In this document: positions 63,761 through 64,000 of the stretch, piece by piece | Position numbering within the stretch: position 1 is the first letter of the stretch | Layout of the letters: every line of letters starts with the position of its first letter | Origin: Brucella pecoris | Lineage (GTDB): Bacteria > Pseudomonadota > Alphaproteobacteria > Rhizobiales > Rhizobiaceae | NCBI RefSeq assembly: GCF_006376675.1 | Contig: NZ_VEWK01000008.1 | Location: 1-64,000, forward strand | DNA length: 64,000 bases | Direction: 5' to 3' | Program-made: the position numbers and the translations under genes | The notes under the pieces: model-generated | Database searches by the model: none | What the model saw: only the letters and a program-made list of their open reading frames with translations | Told to the model about the DNA's origin: nothing

Positions 63761-64000
63761 ATGCGTTTTGTCACTTCTGCGATAGCAGGCATGATGGTGC
63801 TCTTCGGGGCGACGACAATACCGGCCAAGGCCGCGCAATGGAGTGAAGCAGGCGGGCTAACAAGCATTCCTTACGGACACAAGGAATACTGCGATCGCAA
63901 TCGGCGCGATTGCGGCGCGCATCGCGTGTTGCCGCCGATGAAGATGACCCCGCAGCGCGCCAAGCTGCTGCAATCGGTCAGCAGTTCCGTCAATCATCGC
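63761..64000 (+). CDS. Transglutaminase-like cysteine peptidase (BTLCP/DUF920), 5' part
   Basis: The first 80 residues of a protein cut by the window edge. A signal peptide (MRFVTSAIAGMMVLFGATTI) is followed by a likely cut after AKA. IPYGHKEYCDRNRRDCG matches the conserved Gly-His and Cys-x-Cys start of bacterial transglutaminase-like cysteine peptidases, which are periplasmic and linked to LapD-type biofilm control or calcium in some species. The catalytic Cys-His-Asp lies beyond the window. A purine-rich AATGGGAAAC precedes the ATG. Confidence 0.75.
   Translation, partial: MRFVTSAIAGMMVLFGATTIPAKAAQWSEAGGLTSIPYGHKEYCDRNRRDCGAHRVLPPMKMTPQRAKLLQSVSSSVNHR

Overview
This is 64 kb of chromosome from an alphaproteobacterium of the family Brucellaceae, most likely Ochrobactrum (now often placed in Brucella), perhaps the O. 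intermedium/O. anthropi group. Three things point there. The glutathione S-transferase at 24385-24990 is nearly the sequence I remember for the Ochrobactrum anthropi enzyme OaGST. Two families of short palindromic repeats typical of Brucella and its relatives recur through the intergenic spaces. The housekeeping genes have Rhizobiales features, for example a cysteine-free CoaBC with an N-terminal extension. No insertion sequence, prophage, integrase, CRISPR array or rRNA operon was seen. Three tRNA genes are present: Gly-GCC, Ser-GGA and Leu-CAG, all on the minus strand.

Layout. 0.2-9 kb is accessory metabolism: a LysR regulator with a YghZ-type aldo-keto reductase, a polysaccharide deacetylase, tRNA-Gly, a DHA2-type efflux pump with a probable 3' frameshift, and a minus-strand set (ankyrin protein, nucleoside deaminase, CynX-type transporter) divergent from a second LysR gene. 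9.2-18.9 kb is one tightly packed plus-strand catabolic operon: GntR regulator, aldehyde dehydrogenase, short-chain dehydrogenase, a complete peptide-type ABC importer and an amidase. A promoter with a dyad between its -35 and -10 boxes lies in front of it. 19-28.6 kb holds a DEDDh exonuclease, L-2-hydroxyglutarate oxidase, a membrane diguanylate cyclase, a DUF2778 cell-wall protein, GST, tRNA-Ser, MsrA, SlyX, a retropepsin-like protease and Upp. 28.8-35.1 kb holds ubiE-ubiB-coaBC facing an APH(3')-like kinase and release factor 3.

35-45.7 kb is mainly membrane and lipid functions: an HdeD protein, cardiolipin synthase, an EEP nuclease, a lysoplasmalogenase-aldehyde dehydrogenase pair, then a DHFR-like protein, an unlisted 59-residue gene, tRNA-Leu, gpmA, dapB and an MsbA-type exporter. 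45.8-52.8 kb is a minus-strand run: glucokinase, methylglyoxal synthase, MepA, a Bcr/CflA pump, an epimerase-like protein, QueG and a second GST. 53-64 kb holds uppP, a complex I NDUFA9-like protein, lepA, small GIY-YIG and SelW-like proteins, rmuC, def-fmt-truA, a Yip1-type membrane protein, dapE, and the start of a transglutaminase-like cysteine peptidase that runs off the end.

The most notable points are: the repeat element that appears to supply the ribosome-binding site, start codon and first codons of glk; the CoaBC protein with a ribbon-helix-helix domain at its N-terminus, a matching inverted repeat just upstream of its start, and no cysteine anywhere; the amidase/ABC operon with its candidate operator; the 143-nt palindrome at 35916-36058; and the lysoplasmalogenase-aldehyde dehydrogenase coupling. 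No wholly novel multi-gene system was proven; the amidase operon is the best candidate for an undescribed pathway.
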